From assembly GCF_030142075.1 (NCBI RefSeq), contig NZ_CP126241.1, positions 62,001 to 126,000 of the forward strand: 64,000 bases of DNA. Direction: 5' to 3'. The position numbers were made by a program, and so were the translations under genes. The notes under the pieces were generated by a model. It had not been told where the DNA came from. It saw nothing but the letters and a program-made list of their open reading frames with translations, and did not search any database. Shown piece after piece: positions 16,456 through 25,268 of this stretch. This DNA is from Arthrobacter sp. zg-Y20. GTDB taxonomy: Bacteria; Actinomycetota; Actinomycetes; Actinomycetales; Micrococcaceae. The first letter of the stretch is position 1, and each line of letters starts with the position of its first letter.

Positions 16456-17565
16456 ATGCGCGTAGTTATTGCCCCGGACAAGTTCAAAGGCTCCCTCACC
16501 TCCGCAGAAGCCGCGGCAGCCATGGCTGAGGGAGTGCTCGCGGTGTACCCCGAGGCCACCGTGACGGTGGTTCCGGTGGCCGACGGCGGCGAGGGCACCT
16601 TGGATGCCGCGTTGGGCGCCGGTGCCGAACCCCGCACGGCCCGCGTCACGGGGCCGCTGGGCCGGGACACCACGGCCGTCTGGGCCCTGTCCGGCGACAC
16701 GGCCCTGATCGAAACCGCACGCGCCTCGGGGCTGGTCCTGCTGGATCCTTCCCCGGAGACGGCACTGGCTGCAGGCAGCTACGGCAGCGGACAGTTGATC
16801 GCCCACGCGCTGGAGGCGGGGGCGAAAACCATCATCCTGGGCATCGGCGGTTCGGCCATGACCGACGGCGGATCCGGGGCACTGTGCGCGCTGGGCCTGA
16901 AGATCCTGGACCGGGATGGAAATCCTGTGCCGCCCGGCGGCGCGGGGTTGCTGAACGCGGCATCAGTGGATGCGTCCGGATTGGATCCGCGGCTGGCGGG
17001 GGTGGACCTGCGGATTGCCGCCGACGTCCGGAACCCGCTCCTGGGTTATGAAGGAACGGCGGCGGTCTTCAGCGGCCAGAAAGGCGCGGGCGCAGCGGAG
17101 CAGCAGCTGCTCGAAGAGGCGCTGGACAACTGGGCGCGGCTCCTGAAGGAGGCCACCGGCGTCGACGTTGATGTCCCCGGGGCGGGTGCGGCCGGCGGCT
17201 TCCCCTCGGGGTTCCTGGCCTTCACCGGGGCATCCCTGCACCCGGGATTCGAACTGCTCTCGGCCTTCACCGGACTTGATGAATCATTGACCCGCTGCGA
17301 TCTGGTCCTCACCGGCGAAGGCTCCCTGGACAACCAGTCCCGCTACGGGAAGGCTCCGCTGGAAGTTGCGGCCCGGGCCCGGGATGCCGGTATTCCCGTG
17401 GTTGCCGTGGCCGGGCAGATTACACTGACCCCGGACCAACTGCAGGAGTACGGGATTGTTGCGGCCGTCAGCCTGCTGGATGTGGTGCAGCGGCCGCAGG
17501 ATGCAATGTCCCAGGCGGCAAAATACGTTGCCTGGGCAACCCGGCAGGTCCTCGAAGGCGCCTGA
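16456..17565 (+). CDS. Glycerate kinase (GlxK/GarK family)
   Basis: A 369-residue type II glycerate kinase. It begins with RVVIAPDKFKGSLTSAEAAAAM, continues with VPVADGGEGTLDA and LGIGGSAMTDGGSGAL, and has the C-terminal LTGEGSLDNQSRYGKAP. The enzyme phosphorylates D-glycerate to 2- or 3-phosphoglycerate, feeding glycolysis. CAGGAT sits 6 bases before the ATG and could act as a -10 box or, as AGGA, as a ribosome site. No glyoxylate or tartronate gene is adjacent. Confidence 0.93.
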   Translation: MRVVIAPDKFKGSLTSAEAAAAMAEGVLAVYPEATVTVVPVADGGEGTLDAALGAGAEPRTARVTGPLGRDTTAVWALSGDTALIETARASGLVLLDPSPETALAAGSYGSGQLIAHALEAGAKTIILGIGGSAMTDGGSGALCALGLKILDRDGNPVPPGGAGLLNAASVDASGLDPRLAGVDLRIAADVRNPLLGYEGTAAVFSGQKGAGAAEQQLLEEALDNWARLLKEATGVDVDVPGAGAAGGFPSGFLAFTGASLHPGFELLSAFTGLDESLTRCDLVLTGEGSLDNQSRYGKAPLEVAARARDAGIPVVAVAGQITLTPDQLQEYGIVAAVSLLDVVQRPQDAMSQAAKYVAWATRQVLEGA

Positions 17566-17592
17566 GCGCCCGCGGCCGCCGTTCCGCCGCCG

Positions 17593-18906
17593 TTAGCCCA
17601 GCCGGCTGGGGGTGGCCCCGGCGTCCTCCGCCGGCTCGTCGGGGTCGGTGCCCCGCCAGCGGGCGATGGCCTGCATGCCGTGGTAGGCCACCAGGGTCGC
17701 GCCGGTGCCCAGGGCAATGCCGCCGAAAGTCAGGTCCCCAATGACCCAGGTGAAGTCCGCGATGGCCACGATAAGGCCAAGGCCGGCGGCGGACAGGTTG
17801 ATCGGGTTGGAGAAGTTCACCCGGTTATCCACCCAGATCCGCACACCCAGGATGCCGATCATGCCGTACAGCACGACGCCGGCGCCGCCGAGCACACCGG
17901 GCGGAACGGTGGCGATGAGCGCACCGAACTTCGGGAACAGGCTGAGCAGGACGGCCACAATGCCGGCCACCCAGTAGGCCGCCGTGGAGTACACCCGGGA
18001 GGCGGCCATCACGCCGATGTTCTCGGCATAGGTGGTGGTGGCCGAACCGCCGCCTGAACCGGCCAGCATGGTCGCCAGGCCATCGGCCATCAGCGCCCGG
18101 CCCGCGTACGGGTCCAGGTCCCGGCCGGTCATGGCGGCCACGGACTTCACATGCCCGATGTTCTCGGCCACAAGCACCAGCACCACCGGCACGAACAAGC
18201 CGATCACGGAGAAGTGGAAGCTTGGCGCGTGGAAGTCCGGCAGGCCGAACCAGGCCGCGGAACTGATCGCCTCGAAATCCACTTCGCCGCGCAGCATGGC
18301 CACCCCGTAGCCGGCCAGGACGCCGATCAGGATGGACAGCCGGCCGAAGAAGCCGCGGAAGAGGACCGTGGCCAGCAGGATCACGGCTACCGTGACCACA
18401 GCCGTCACCGGCCCCTTTTCGAAGTTGGTCCGGGCCGAGCCGGCCAGGTTCAACCCGATCAGCGCCACGATGGTACCGGTGACCACCGGCGGCATCAGGA
18501 GCTGGATCCAGCGCGTGCCGGCCACCTGCGCGGCCAGGCCGATGAGGAACAGCGCCGCGCCGGCCATGATGATGCCGCCCAGCGCACCGCCGGGCCCGTG
18601 CTGGCTGGTGGCCGCGGTGATGGGGGCGATAAAGGCGAAGGAGGAACCGAGGTAGCTGGGCACTTTCCCGGCGGTGATGATCAGGAACAGGATCGTACCG
18701 ATACCGGAGAACAGCAGGGTGGTGGCCGGCGGGAAGCCGGTCAGCAGCGGAACCAGGAACGTCGCGCCGAACATCGCCACAACGTGCTGGGAACCAATGC
18801 CGATGGTGCGCGGCCAGCTCAGGCGCTCCTCCGGGGCAACATAGGCGCCGGGCTTGATGGTCTTACCGTCTCCATGGAGGGTCCAGGCCGTACCGAATCT
18901 GCTCAT
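17593..18906 (-). CDS. NCS2-family uracil/xanthine permease
   Basis: A 437-residue nucleobase-cation symporter-2 protein with about 14 hydrophobic segments. ATFLVPLLTGFPPATTLLFSGIGT in the first helices, VVLVLVAENIGHVKSVAAMTGRD (the conserved Glu region of helix 8) and GGSATTTYAENIGVMAASRVYST (helix 10) identify the family. The AENIGH and TYAENIG signatures favour a uracil permease (UraA type) over xanthine or urate. No pyr gene is adjacent. Confidence 0.9.
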   Translation of the reverse strand: MSRFGTAWTLHGDGKTIKPGAYVAPEERLSWPRTIGIGSQHVVAMFGATFLVPLLTGFPPATTLLFSGIGTILFLIITAGKVPSYLGSSFAFIAPITAATSQHGPGGALGGIIMAGAALFLIGLAAQVAGTRWIQLLMPPVVTGTIVALIGLNLAGSARTNFEKGPVTAVVTVAVILLATVLFRGFFGRLSILIGVLAGYGVAMLRGEVDFEAISSAAWFGLPDFHAPSFHFSVIGLFVPVVLVLVAENIGHVKSVAAMTGRDLDPYAGRALMADGLATMLAGSGGGSATTTYAENIGVMAASRVYSTAAYWVAGIVAVLLSLFPKFGALIATVPPGVLGGAGVVLYGMIGILGVRIWVDNRVNFSNPINLSAAGLGLIVAIADFTWVIGDLTFGGIALGTGATLVAYHGMQAIARWRGTDPDEPAEDAGATPSRLG

Positions 18907-19045
18907 GGTTGTGCCTTCCGAAGACAGGGGGTTTTACCAAAATTCTAACCGGCAACGATTGCCGGGATGTTACGTTGCAATAAGACCCGCGCGCCGCGCG
19001 GACCGGTCACAACGTTGGATCCGTACCGCTAGACGATGGAGCAGC

Positions 19046-19909
19046 ATGAGCATTTCAGTTTCAGGACGGGTGGTCCTTATCACGGGCGCGGCAATGGGCA
19101 TGGGCAGGCTTTATGCCGAACGCGCCGTCCGCGAAGGCGCGGCTGGCGTGGTGCTGTGGGACCTCAACGCCGAGGCCTTGGAACGCACCGCCGCCGAACT
19201 GCGCGAGCAGGGCGCATCGGCTGTCTACCCCTATGCGGTGGACGTCAGTTCACTGCCGGATATTGAGGCTGCGGCGGAAAAGGTGATCCGCGACGCCGGC
19301 GTTCCGGACATCCTCATCAACAATGCGGGCATTGTGCGCGGCAAATACTTCTGGGAGCACGCCCCGAAGGCAGACATCGACGCCGTGATGGCCGTGAACA
19401 CCCTGGCCCCCATGCAGGTCACCCGGGCCTTCCTGCCCGGGATGATCGAGCGCCGCACCCCGGCCCGGATCCTCAACGTTGCCTCCGCCTCTGGCACACT
19501 GTCCGTGCCGAAGATGAGTGTGTACACGGCGTCGAAATGGGCCGTGATTGGCTGGAGCGACTCCATGCGCCTGGAGCTGAATGAATCCGGCAACGGCCAC
19601 GTGGCCGTCACCACCCTGATCCCCAGCTACATCAAGACCGGGATGTTCGAAGGTGCCCGCGGGCCGCTGCTGACCCCGCTGATGGAACCGCAGCACGTGG
19701 TGGACCGGGCCTGGAGCGCGATGCTGGCCGGCAAGGCACGGATCCAGCTGCCGTGGACCGTGGCCCTGGGCAGTGCCCTGCGCAATGTGCTGCCGCAGCC
19801 GGCCTGGGACGTGGTTGCCGGCCGTGTTTTCAAGGTTTACCAGTCCATGGACCACTTCACCGGACGGAAACCGGCGGACGATGGCGCGAAGGAAGAGGCC
19901 AGGGCATGA
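19046..19909 (+). CDS. SDR-family oxidoreductase
   Basis: A 287-residue short-chain dehydrogenase. The cofactor loop is TGAAMGMGRLYAE, with NNAGIV, the catalytic Ser in NVASASGTLSVPKMS and YTASKWAVIGW (Y-x3-K). Asp/Asn choices after strand 2 (LWDLNAEALE) suggest NAD. ATG is preceded by GGAGCAGC. The gene is coupled to the aldehyde dehydrogenase by an ATGA overlap, so the pair may oxidise an alcohol to an acid in two steps. The substrate is not evident. Confidence 0.9.
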   Translation: MSISVSGRVVLITGAAMGMGRLYAERAVREGAAGVVLWDLNAEALERTAAELREQGASAVYPYAVDVSSLPDIEAAAEKVIRDAGVPDILINNAGIVRGKYFWEHAPKADIDAVMAVNTLAPMQVTRAFLPGMIERRTPARILNVASASGTLSVPKMSVYTASKWAVIGWSDSMRLELNESGNGHVAVTTLIPSYIKTGMFEGARGPLLTPLMEPQHVVDRAWSAMLAGKARIQLPWTVALGSALRNVLPQPAWDVVAGRVFKVYQSMDHFTGRKPADDGAKEEARA

Positions 19910-21333
19910 GCGAAATGGTTTCCGCCTTTTCGGACCCGGAATCCTCCCTGTCCGCCGAATCAGCGGCAGTGGTGCCGGCCGTCCTGGCGCGGGTCCGGAA
20001 GGCTTACGCATCCGGGCGTACCCGTCCGCTGGCGTGGCGGCGTGCCCAGCTCACGGGCCTCATCCGCCTGTTCCGGGAACGCGAACAGGAGCTGGCGGAC
20101 GCACTGGCAGCGGACCTGGGCAAGAACCCGCTGGAAAGCTACGTCACGGAACTCTCGCTGGTCCGGGCCGAGGCCGGGCATGCGCTGAAGCACCTGGACA
20201 AGTGGACCCGCAGCCGCCGGGTTCCGGTGCCGCTGGGGCTGCTGCCTGCGTCGGCCAAAACAGAGCCGCAGCCGCTGGGCGTGGTGCTGATCATCGGGCC
20301 GTGGAACTATCCGGTGCAGCTGGTGCTGGCCCCGCTGGTGGGCGCCTTGGCGGCCGGTAACGCGGCCGTGCTCAAGCCCAGTGAATTGGCCCCGGCCACC
20401 TCTGCGGTACTCGCCGACCTGGTACCGCGTTACCTGGATTCCGACGCCGTCGCGGTGGTCGAGGGCGGGCAGGACATCAGCACCGCACTGCTTCGGGAAC
20501 GCTTTGATTCCATCTTCTTCACCGGCGGGGAGCGTGTGGGACGGATTGTGCTGCAGGCAGCAGCCGAGCACCTGACTCCGGTCACCTTGGAGCTGGGCGG
20601 CAAATCCCCAGCCGTGGTGCTGGACGGCAACTGGGCCGGCGTCGCCCGGCGTCTGGTGTTCGGCAAGCTGCTCAACGCCGGACAGACCTGCGTGGCGCCG
20701 GACTACGTGCTGGTCACCGAGGAAGCCGCGCCCGCACTGCGCAAACACCTCGTCAAGGCCGTGGCGGAACTGTTCGGGAAGGACCCGGCCAAGAGCAGGG
20801 ACTTCGGCCGGATCGTGAATGAACAGCACTGGGAGCGGCTGGTGGGGCTGCTGGACAGCGGGACAATCCTGGCCGGCGGCCGCAGCGACCGTGCCGGCCT
20901 GTATCTTGAACCGACCATTCTTACGGACGTGGATCCGCAGTCGCCGGTGATGCAGGAAGAGATTTTCGGACCCATCCTGCCCGTGCTGACCGTGAAGGAC
21001 CTGGACGAGGCGATGGAGTTCATCAACGCCCGCCCGGTTCCGCTCTCCGCCTACCTGTACACCAATTCGGCAGCTGCGCGGCAGGCGTTCGAGGCCGGCG
21101 TACGGGCAGGCAGCATCAACCACAACGCCAGCACCGTGCAGCTGGCCGTGCCGGGGCTGCCGTTCGGCGGCGCCGGGGCCAGCGGAACCGGCGCGTACCA
21201 CGGCAAGTACTCCTTCGATACGTTCAGCCAGCTGCGCCCGGTCTTCAGCAAGGGCACCCTGCTGGATACGCTCCGGTTCGCGTACCCGCCGTACAACGGA
21301 GTGAAGAAACAGATCCTGCGCCGGCTGCTCTAG
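19906..21333 (+). CDS. Aldehyde dehydrogenase (class 3-like)
   Basis: A 475-residue NAD(P)-dependent aldehyde dehydrogenase. WNYPVQLVLAPLVGALAAGN is the conserved N-terminal block, VTLELGGKSPAVVL carries the general-base Glu, NAGQTCVAPDYV the nucleophile Cys, and EEIFGPILPVL the cofactor-domain Glu. The short length and the C-terminal hydrophobic YPPYNGVKKQILRRLL resemble fatty-aldehyde-type class 3 enzymes. ATGA overlap with the SDR gene indicates co-translation. A long hairpin terminator follows. Confidence 0.92.
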   Translation: MSEMVSAFSDPESSLSAESAAVVPAVLARVRKAYASGRTRPLAWRRAQLTGLIRLFREREQELADALAADLGKNPLESYVTELSLVRAEAGHALKHLDKWTRSRRVPVPLGLLPASAKTEPQPLGVVLIIGPWNYPVQLVLAPLVGALAAGNAAVLKPSELAPATSAVLADLVPRYLDSDAVAVVEGGQDISTALLRERFDSIFFTGGERVGRIVLQAAAEHLTPVTLELGGKSPAVVLDGNWAGVARRLVFGKLLNAGQTCVAPDYVLVTEEAAPALRKHLVKAVAELFGKDPAKSRDFGRIVNEQHWERLVGLLDSGTILAGGRSDRAGLYLEPTILTDVDPQSPVMQEEIFGPILPVLTVKDLDEAMEFINARPVPLSAYLYTNSAAARQAFEAGVRAGSINHNASTVQLAVPGLPFGGAGASGTGAYHGKYSFDTFSQLRPVFSKGTLLDTLRFAYPPYNGVKKQILRRLL

Positions 21334-21337
21334 CGCC

Positions 21338-21387
21338 CGTTAACGGCAAAAGGGCGGACCTCCTGGTCCGCCCTTTTGCCGTTAACG
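21338..21387. terminator. Long bidirectional terminator between convergent genes
   Basis: Two perfectly complementary 23-base arms (from CGTTAACGGC to GCCGTTAACG) flank a TCCT loop, 5 bases after the dehydrogenase stop and 9 bases before the pgm stop. The AAAAGGGCGG/CCGCCCTTTT core supplies a T-rich 3' arm in both directions. Confidence 0.85.
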
Positions 21388-21395
21388 CGGTATCG

Positions 21396-23027
21396 CTAGG
21401 AGATGACGCCGTCAACAATGGCCTTGGCTTCAGCCTGCACCTGGTGCAGGTGCTCCAACCCCTTGAAGGACTCGGCATAGATTTTGTATACGTCCTCCGT
21501 TCCGGAGGGGCGCGCGGCGAACCAGGCGTTTTCCGTGGTCACTTTCAGTCCGCCGATGGGTGCACCGTTGCCGGGAGCTTCAGTCAGGCGGGCGGTGATT
21601 TCCTCGCCGGCCACGGTGGTGGCGGTGACGTCCGACGGCGAGAGCTTGGCCAACGCCGCCTTCTGCTCCCGGGTGGCCGGGGCGTCCACCCGGGCATACT
21701 CCGGGTCGCCGAACCTGTTGGTCAGTTCGCGGTACCGCTGGGACGGGGTCTTGCCGGTCACTGCGGTCATTTCCGAGGCGAGCAGGGCCAGCAGGAGACC
21801 GTCCTTGTCGGTGCTCCACGGGCTGGCATCCAGGCGCAGGAAGGAAGCGCCGGCGGATTCCTCGCCGCCGAAAGCGGTCTCGCCGGAGAGCAGGCCCGGG
21901 ACAAACCACTTGAAGCCCACGGGAACCTCCATCAGCACCCGGCCCAGGTCCGCCGTCACGCGGTCGATCATGGAGGAGGACACCAGGGTCTTGCCCACCA
22001 TGGCGTCTGCGCTCCAGCCCGAGCGGTTGCGGTAAAGGTAGTCGATGGCCGTGGCCAGGTAGTGGTTCGGGTTCATCAGCCCGCCGTCGGGGGTGACAAT
22101 GCCGTGCCGGTCGGCGTCGGCGTCGTTGCCCGTGGCTATGTCGTATTCGTCGGCGCGGGCAATCAAGGAGGCCATGGCGTACGGGGAGGAGCAGTCCATG
22201 CGGATCTTCTCGTCCCAGTCCAGGGTCATGAATGCCCACTGCGGATCCACGTTGGGGTTCACTACGGTCAGGTTCAGCTGGTGCTGCTCCGCAATGGCGC
22301 CCCAGTAGTCCACAGAAGCACCGCCCAGCGGATCGGCGCCGATGTGCAGGCCGGCGCTGCGGATCGCATCCAGGTTCAGCACCGAGGGGAGGTCTTCGAC
22401 GTAGTTCTGCAGGAAGTCGTACGTGCCCACGGAATCGGCCAGGCGTGCTTCGCCCAGCGGAATGCGCTTCACTCCGTTCAGGCCGGCTTCCAGCAGTTCG
22501 TTGGCGCGGTCGGCAATCCAGTTGGTGATGTCCGAACCGGCAGGCCCGCCCGTGGGCGGGTTGTACTTGAAGCCGCCGTCAGCGGGGGGATTGTGCGAGG
22601 GCGTCACCACAATGCCGTCGGACTGGTCCGTCCGTGACGCGTTGTACTTCAGGATGGCGTGGCTGACGGCCGGGGTGGGGGTGAAGCCGTTCCGCGCATC
22701 AATGAGCACGTTCACGCCGTTGGCCGCCAGGACCTCCAGTGCGGTGTTCTGCGCCGGTTCGGAAAGGGCATGGGTATCTTTGCCCATGAACAGGGGTCCG
22801 GTGATGCCCGCAGAACGGCGGTACTCAACGATCGCCTGGGTGATGGCGGCAATGTGCTGCTCGTTGAAGGCGCCGTTCAGCGATGATCCCCGGTGCCCGG
22901 AAGTACCGAACGCAACGCGCTGCGCCACGTTCGAAGGATCCGGCGCGACGTCGTAATAGGCGTCCAACAGCGCGGTGAGATCTACAAGGTCGGATGGTTC
23001 AGCGGGTTTTCCTGCACGATTAGACAT
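21396..23027 (-). CDS. pgm: Phosphoglucomutase (alpha-D-glucose phosphate-specific)
   Basis: A 543-residue hexose-phosphate mutase. [13 protein letters not shown] is the N-terminal block, [17 protein letters not shown] holds the phosphoserine, [14 protein letters not shown] the Mg-binding Asp loop, and [15 protein letters not shown] the C-terminal phosphate-binding loop. It interconverts glucose 1- and 6-phosphate for glycogen, trehalose and cell-wall sugar synthesis. [14 protein letters not shown] matches the usual family N-terminus, so ATG 23027 is preferred over the in-frame ATG at 23039. Confidence 0.95.
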   Translation of the reverse strand: MSNRAGKPAEPSDLVDLTALLDAYYDVAPDPSNVAQRVAFGTSGHRGSSLNGAFNEQHIAAITQAIVEYRRSAGITGPLFMGKDTHALSEPAQNTALEVLAANGVNVLIDARNGFTPTPAVSHAILKYNASRTDQSDGIVVTPSHNPPADGGFKYNPPTGGPAGSDITNWIADRANELLEAGLNGVKRIPLGEARLADSVGTYDFLQNYVEDLPSVLNLDAIRSAGLHIGADPLGGASVDYWGAIAEQHQLNLTVVNPNVDPQWAFMTLDWDEKIRMDCSSPYAMASLIARADEYDIATGNDADADRHGIVTPDGGLMNPNHYLATAIDYLYRNRSGWSADAMVGKTLVSSSMIDRVTADLGRVLMEVPVGFKWFVPGLLSGETAFGGEESAGASFLRLDASPWSTDKDGLLLALLASEMTAVTGKTPSQRYRELTNRFGDPEYARVDAPATREQKAALAKLSPSDVTATTVAGEEITARLTEAPGNGAPIGGLKVTTENAWFAARPSGTEDVYKIYAESFKGLEHLHQVQAEAKAIVDGVIS

Positions 23028-23146
23028 ACCCCTAAGCATGCCAAAGAAACGGCAGGTGCGGCAGACACCCGCCTACGTGTAAAGCTGCCCGTCCGGCCGT
23101 ATGCTCGATCGGACAGCCGCGAGGGCGCGGCGGAGAGGGGAACACC

Positions 23147-23497
23147 ATGGCGGCCAGTGCGGTACCGGCGCAGCTTCAGCCCGGAATGCGCCGCGGCACC
23201 CGGGCAGCCATGGCGGTCCTGAACATCATCTACGTATGCGCCGCCCCGGTTTTCTGGTTCTTTTGGAGCCAGCGCCGGCAGTTCGACCTCCCGGCCTGGG
23301 CCGAGCAGGCCGCCGGATTCGCCGCCGGTGTCCTGCCGGTCCTGGTGTTCCTGGCAGCTTGGCTGAGCGCAGCGGTCCTGTTTAGCCGGGGCCGGCGCCA
23401 AGACGGCGGCAGCGCCTTTAGCACCCTGGGCGGCCTGGGCCTGCTGGCGGCGGCCAGCGGAATGCTGGCGCTGGCCGCCGCCGGGCTGGACAGCTAG
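23147..23497 (+). CDS. Small membrane protein of unknown function
   Basis: A 116-residue protein with three predicted membrane helices (about 20-42, 54-77 and 90-112) separated by short basic loops (SQRRQ, SRGRRQDGG). GAGAGGGG precedes the ATG. I do not recognise a family. It converges with the small acidic protein gene, 7 bases between stops. Confidence 0.7.
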   Translation: MAASAVPAQLQPGMRRGTRAAMAVLNIIYVCAAPVFWFFWSQRRQFDLPAWAEQAAGFAAGVLPVLVFLAAWLSAAVLFSRGRRQDGGSAFSTLGGLGLLAAASGMLALAAAGLDS

Positions 23498-23504
23498 GAA
23501 GCCC

Positions 23505-23717
23505 TCACTTGTCGTTGTGCTTGGCCTTGAAATTCTCGTTGTCGGAGTTCAGGCCCTGCGCAAGGTTGGAGTGGACCTCCGTGCGCGGGTCGGAGTGGTC
23601 CTGGCTGCCGCTGCCGTCGGGAACTTCCGCGGAGGTGGACATCAGGTTTTCCACCGCGTTCTCAATCGGATTCGCGGACTCGTTCTTAGGGTCGCCGGCT
23701 TTCGGATCAGTCATCAT
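23505..23717 (-). CDS. Small hydrophilic protein of unknown function
   Basis: A 70-residue protein almost without hydrophobic residues, rich in Asp, Glu, Asn and Ser (DPKAGDPKNESANPIENAV near the N-terminus, NDK at the end), and probably disordered. AAGGAG precedes a pair of ATG codons (23717 or 23714). Such hydrophilin-like proteins often go with stress in actinobacteria, but no function can be assigned. Confidence 0.65.
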   Translation of the reverse strand: MMTDPKAGDPKNESANPIENAVENLMSTSAEVPDGSGSQDHSDPRTEVHSNLAQGLNSDNENFKAKHNDK

Positions 23718-23791
23718 CAGCTCCTTGAAGGTAATTCATCAGTAGCCTTACGAATCCCACTCTAGGGCACACCAAGCCTGCCCGCACCGGG

Positions 23792-24997
23792 TCACCATAG
23801 ACGGCTGCTGGCCAGCCGCGCACCTTCGCCGAGGGCTTCGAGCTTGGCCGCCGCGATCTGCGGGTGCACGCGGCCGCCCAGCCCGCAGTCCGTAGACGCA
23901 ATCACGTTTTCGCGGCCGACCAGCCGGGCGAAGCGCTCAATCCGGTCCGCCACCAACTGCGGATGCTCCACTACGTTCGTTGCATGGGAGACGACGCCGG
24001 GAATGATCACCTTGCCGTCCGGCAGCTTGGTGTCTTCCCAGACCCGCCATTCGTGCTCGTGCCGTACGTTGCCGGCTTCGAAGCTGTAACCGCCGGCGTT
24101 GATCTTCAGCAGGGTGTCCGCCAGGTGCCGGAACTCGATGTCCGTCGTGTGCGGTCCGTGCCAGGAGCCCCAGCACAGGTGGAAGCGGATCTGCTCCTCG
24201 GGAAGGCCGCGCAGTGCGTAATTCAGGGCCTCAACCCGGATTTCGGTGAAGCGCAGGTAGTCCTCGACGGACGGCTCGGGATTGATCTGGTCCCAGTTCT
24301 CCGCAATGGACGGATCGTCGATCTGCACAATCAGGCCGGCGTCGATAATCGCCTTGTATTCCTCCCGCATCGCGTCCGCGCAGGCGTAGATGAACTCCTC
24401 CTCGGTGGCGTAGTACTCGTTGGCGATGCGTGAACAGGAACCGGGGGAAAGCGAGGCGAGGAAACCTTCCTCCAGCCCCGCCGCCGCCAGCCCTGACTTG
24501 AGGTTGCGGATGTCGCCGGCAACGGCGTCGTACCCGGTGTATTCCACCTTGCCGGTGACCTTCGGGAAGACCTTCTGGGCGCCGGTGGTGATGCCCGACG
24601 ACGGGTCGGTGTAGGCCTCGCGGAAGCGCCCCCGGTCGCGGCGGTCACCGAAGCTGGTGAGGACCGGTTTTCCCGGCTCGGAACGGACGGGCTCCATCTC
24701 CCAGATGCCGGTCTCCGCCACGGTCAGGCCGCTGAGCCGGGCAAAGGAATAGGACCACCAGGCCCCGTAGTCCACCTCGGCGGACATTGAGTGCCCGTAC
24801 TCGCCGTCGTTGGGGATGTCGATGCCGGCCCGCTGCTGGCGCAGCACCAGGTCGGCGACGGCCTCGCTGAGCAGTTCGGCATAGCCCCCGGTGTCGGAGG
24901 GGTCCGCGTCCCGAGCCGCGTTGGCCGCGAGGAGTTCGGGGGTGCGGGGCAGGGAACCGGCATGGGTGGCCAGGATACGGTCGGTGCTTTTGCGCAT
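23792..24997 (-). CDS. Cobalamin-independent methionine synthase II family protein (MetE C-terminal type)
   Basis: A 401-residue protein equivalent to the catalytic C-terminal barrel of MetE. ATHAGSLPRTPELLAAN starts the family, RFHLCWGSWHGPH carries the zinc His and Cys, and ASTDCGLGGR the third zinc Cys. These enzymes transfer a methyl group to homocysteine or a related thiol. The N-terminal folate-binding half of full MetE is absent, so the methyl donor is uncertain. AAGGAT lies 8 bases before the ATG. A SAM-I/IV-like riboswitch in the leader supports a role in methionine/SAM supply. Confidence 0.85.
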   Translation of the reverse strand: MRKSTDRILATHAGSLPRTPELLAANAARDADPSDTGGYAELLSEAVADLVLRQQRAGIDIPNDGEYGHSMSAEVDYGAWWSYSFARLSGLTVAETGIWEMEPVRSEPGKPVLTSFGDRRDRGRFREAYTDPSSGITTGAQKVFPKVTGKVEYTGYDAVAGDIRNLKSGLAAAGLEEGFLASLSPGSCSRIANEYYATEEEFIYACADAMREEYKAIIDAGLIVQIDDPSIAENWDQINPEPSVEDYLRFTEIRVEALNYALRGLPEEQIRFHLCWGSWHGPHTTDIEFRHLADTLLKINAGGYSFEAGNVRHEHEWRVWEDTKLPDGKVIIPGVVSHATNVVEHPQLVADRIERFARLVGRENVIASTDCGLGGRVHPQIAAAKLEALGEGARLASSRLW

Positions 24998-25027
24998 GGA
25001 AATAATCCTTGGGATTCACGTGCTCTT

Positions 25028-25062
25028 GCCTGCACCGGATGCCTGGAAAAGGCGGTGCAGGC
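25028..25062 (-). promoter_or_regulatory. Leader hairpin between aptamer and methionine synthase-like gene
   Basis: A perfect 10-bp stem (GCCTGCACCG / CGGTGCAGGC) with a 15-base loop lies directly 3' of the riboswitch P1 and about 30 bases before the start codon. No U-run follows, so it is not a canonical terminator. It could be part of the expression platform. Confidence 0.5.
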
Positions 25063-25063
25063 C

Positions 25064-25143
25064 GCTTCGTCATCCGAACCACCCGCGAAGCATGGGGTTG
25101 GTGCACGGCCAAGTCGGAGCTTGGCGGCCGTGTCTCCTGAAGC
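25064..25143 (-). ncRNA. SAM-I/IV-clan riboswitch aptamer
   Basis: Read on the minus strand, P1 is GCTTC (25143-25139) with GAAGC (25068-25064). AGGAG follows the 5' arm and GGATGAC precedes the 3' arm, matching the conserved ATGAG and GGTGAC flanks of SAM-IV-type aptamers. P2 is CACGGCC/GGCCGTG with an inner AAG/CTT and a CTCCGA loop. P3 is CCAACCC/GGGTGG. The P2 loop TCCGA can pair with TCGGA after P3, the pseudoknot of this clan, and the pairing is preserved although the bases differ from the usual CCCGG/CCGGG. It lies upstream of a methionine synthase-like gene. Confidence 0.82.
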
Positions 25144-25151
25144 TGGTGCCC

Positions 25152-25181
25152 ATCCTAACCACGACGCCGGGCGCAGGCCAA
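25152..25181 (-). promoter_or_regulatory. Probable promoter of the riboswitch leader
   Basis: On the minus strand TTGGCC (25181-25176), 18 bases, then TAGGAT (25157-25152). Transcription would begin a few bases before P1 of the riboswitch. Confidence 0.45.
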
Positions 25182-25197
25182 GCATGTGACGGCAGGC

Positions 25198-25238
25198 AAA
25201 AAGAACGGCGGCCCCGGGGTTGCCCGGTGCCGCCGTCC
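25198..25238 (-). terminator. Intrinsic terminator of the peptide transporter gene
   Basis: On the minus strand a 16-base arm GGACGGCGGCACCGGG, CAAC loop and complementary arm (14 of 16 pairs) is followed by CTTTTTG. It begins 30 bases after the transporter stop and separates it from the riboswitch transcript. Confidence 0.85.
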
Positions 25239-25268
25239 TGGTGGAACTGAAACTGTTGCGCCGGTCGG

